The notes below the pieces were generated by a model that searched no databases, had not been told where the DNA came from, and worked only from the letters and a program-made list of their open reading frames with translations. Made by a program: the position numbers and the translations under genes. From Maniola hyperantus (lineage: Eukaryota > Arthropoda > Insecta > Lepidoptera > Nymphalidae), in assembly GCF_902806685.2 (NCBI RefSeq), contig NC_048555.1, positions 3,968,001 through 4,032,000 on the forward strand: 64,000 nt of DNA, given 5' to 3'. Position 1 is the stretch's first letter, and each line of letters begins with the position of its first letter. Of the stretch, positions 62,641-64,000 are shown piece after piece.

Positions 62641-63480
62641 ACTTATTTCAGTCGGGATCTATGTTATAAGTTCCAATTAGTTACCTTTATTAAATACTTG
62701 TTTGAGTAATTTAGAGTGGTTGACATCGAATAAGGTTGTGTTACATAGGTGTTATGCCAAACCCAAAAAACTTGGAAGTACTACGGCCAAACCATTGCCA
62801 AACGGGCAATGGGGCAATGTCAGTGACAATGTTGATTTTTAAGATTGACACTGTCAAATGGCTGTGCACATCTTGGATGAATGCTTGATGAATGTATACC
62901 TTGATTTAATTTTAATTTAATTAATCGCCCTGCCCTGACCCAAGAGAACGTTTTTTGTGTGAATCTGATATAACAACAATTTTAATATAATTTCCTATTT
63001 ATTTTGAACGCTTACTACGGTACGGTATTATTTAATGGTATACATAGAATTTTAAATAATATAAATATAAAAAGCGTGCAAAAAAAATTGCGCTCGGGCG
63101 TGCAGACTACCGTTCCCGTACCCAGTCAATCGCCCGCAGATAGCACCCGTGTACAACTTCAATCCCATTTCGCCTTGTTATAACTTTTAATAGAGGTTAA
63201 GTAGGTATAATTTGTTTACGCTCGCTAGAAATGGCTTCGCCGCACGCGACCGACTGATAATGGAAATATTATTAAAAAAATTATGTTAGTATATTCAATC
63301 TTTCATTTACTATGCGATCGCGATTCGCGAATGGTTCATTCTTTGTACAGTTATTGACGACCCTTGTCTGAAGGTTTCACCTACCATCAACGTGGCGCGC
63401 GAGTCTTATTGCAACGCATTCCGGTTATCAACTTTAAAGAAACGTTAGTAGTTTATTTGCGTGTAAACACTTCTTCCACT
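62641..63480. other. Unique sequence upstream of a candidate promoter
   Basis: Non-repetitive, with no ORF. GC content and CpG density rise from about 63080 towards the promoter-like island at 63.5 kb. Confidence 0.4.
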
Positions 63481-63588
63481 TGTGAAGCGTGAAATGATCG
63501 TTGCCGCGGAGACCCGGGGAGCATGGAGCGGTGGAGCCATGAAGCGTGGATTGAGGATTCCGCTACAACGCTCGCCGCGCCGCTTCGC

Positions 63589-63593
63589 TCAGT
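63589..63593 (+). promoter_or_regulatory. Candidate initiator TCAGT in a CpG-rich island
   Basis: TCAGT, the arthropod initiator core, lies within a CpG-rich stretch (63500-63650, for example GCTCGCCGCGCCGCTTCGCT) upstream of an ATG and a splice donor. There is no TATA box nearby and no convincing downstream promoter element at the expected spacing. The motif is short, so this is suggestive only. Confidence 0.25.
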
Positions 63594-63842
63594 ATTCGAG
63601 TAGCGTGCACTCGAAACGCGCGTTTGTCGTCGTCCCATACCTTATTAGTTATTCGCGCCTAGTACACTTGTGTTGTGTATCTTTGTTAACTACTCCAGTG
63701 TGTTGATCAATTTTGTTTCTTCGTAGGTTTGTCCGGGACGTGCAAGGTGCGAGGATCGTTTACATGGTGTTGAAGTGATGGTGCATTTGATGGTGCGACT
63801 TCTGCAGTGATTGTGTTAACTTATAGTGCTATTTAGTGCTGT

Positions 63843-63901
63843 ATGGATTGTGTCTTTTTGGGATTGCCATCGCCGGTCACCGATAGATCCAGTTGGGAAC
63901 G
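63843..63901 (+). CDS. Possible first coding exon of a gene beyond the window
   Basis: ATG at 63843 opens 19 codons, MDCVFLGLPSPVTDRSSWE, and a split codon (CG) before the consensus 5' splice site GG|GTACGT... read here as G|GTACGT after 63901. The start has G at +4. I do not recognise the protein. If the exon is only untranslated leader, the peptide is meaningless; the splice donor is the stronger signal. Confidence 0.35.
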
Positions 63902-64000
63902 GTACGTATCTATTAGGTACTTATTTCGTATTTGCACGAATTCTCAGTACAAATGTAATTGTATTTTCATTATATTAGCATGTATGTCAAGTACGCATAG

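Overview
The window is eukaryotic and almost certainly lepidopteran (moth or butterfly). It is AT-rich, its coding exons are small with GT-AG introns, and it is saturated with families I associate with Lepidoptera: elements ending in GACGAAGTCGCGGGCAT...CTAGT, elements starting CCGGCCAAGTGCGAGT, tRNA-derived SINEs, and Jockey- and RTE-type LINEs. No species can be named from the sequence alone. No bacterial, viral or CRISPR features were seen.

Region 1 (1-13.9 kb) holds the one confidently recognised gene: a PIAS-family E3 SUMO ligase (Drosophila Su(var)2-10, vertebrate PIAS1-4) on the + strand. Ten exons join in consistent phase into about 550 residues: a Gly/Pro-rich linker, the PINIT domain, the SP-RING zinc finger, an acidic SUMO-interacting motif (VDLTSDSEDE) and a VISLDSPSPP motif. 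The N-terminal SAP exon(s) lie upstream of base 1; bases 1-21 may be the end of one of them. The 3' end is ambiguous: the reading frame can stop at 13354, or splice into 13760-13853 for a longer acidic tail. The introns carry MITEs, an intact SINE with 14-bp target duplications, and a three-deep nest in which a Helitron-like repeat is split by a Jockey LINE whose ORF2 is in turn split by a MITE. Two introns also hold decayed copies of the exon just upstream.

Region 2 (13.9-63.4 kb) has no protein gene that I can support. It reads as intergenic or long-intron DNA with dozens of repeats, several diverged local duplications (32.3-33.7, 41.2-41.9, 46.4-46.8 kb), LINE 3' fragments on both strands, two apparent 5S-rRNA-like repeats, a tRNA-like foldback, a decayed THAP-type (P-like) transposon, and some long perfect palindromes. 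Islands of complex, non-repetitive sequence (about 18.5-19.0, 28.7-29.2, 45.4-45.6, 47.6-47.8, 48.6-49.4 kb) could be regulatory or untranslated exons. The one at 45.4 kb contains a perfect RFX-type X-box palindrome.

Region 3 (63.4-64.0 kb) looks like a CpG-rich promoter and first exon of another + strand gene: an ATG followed by 19 codons and a consensus 5' splice site at 63901/63902. The gene itself lies beyond the window. I found no convincing new biological system. The most unusual items are the decayed exon duplications in the PIAS gene, its alternative C-terminus, the nested insertion series, the 5S-like repeats and the THAP transposon relic.
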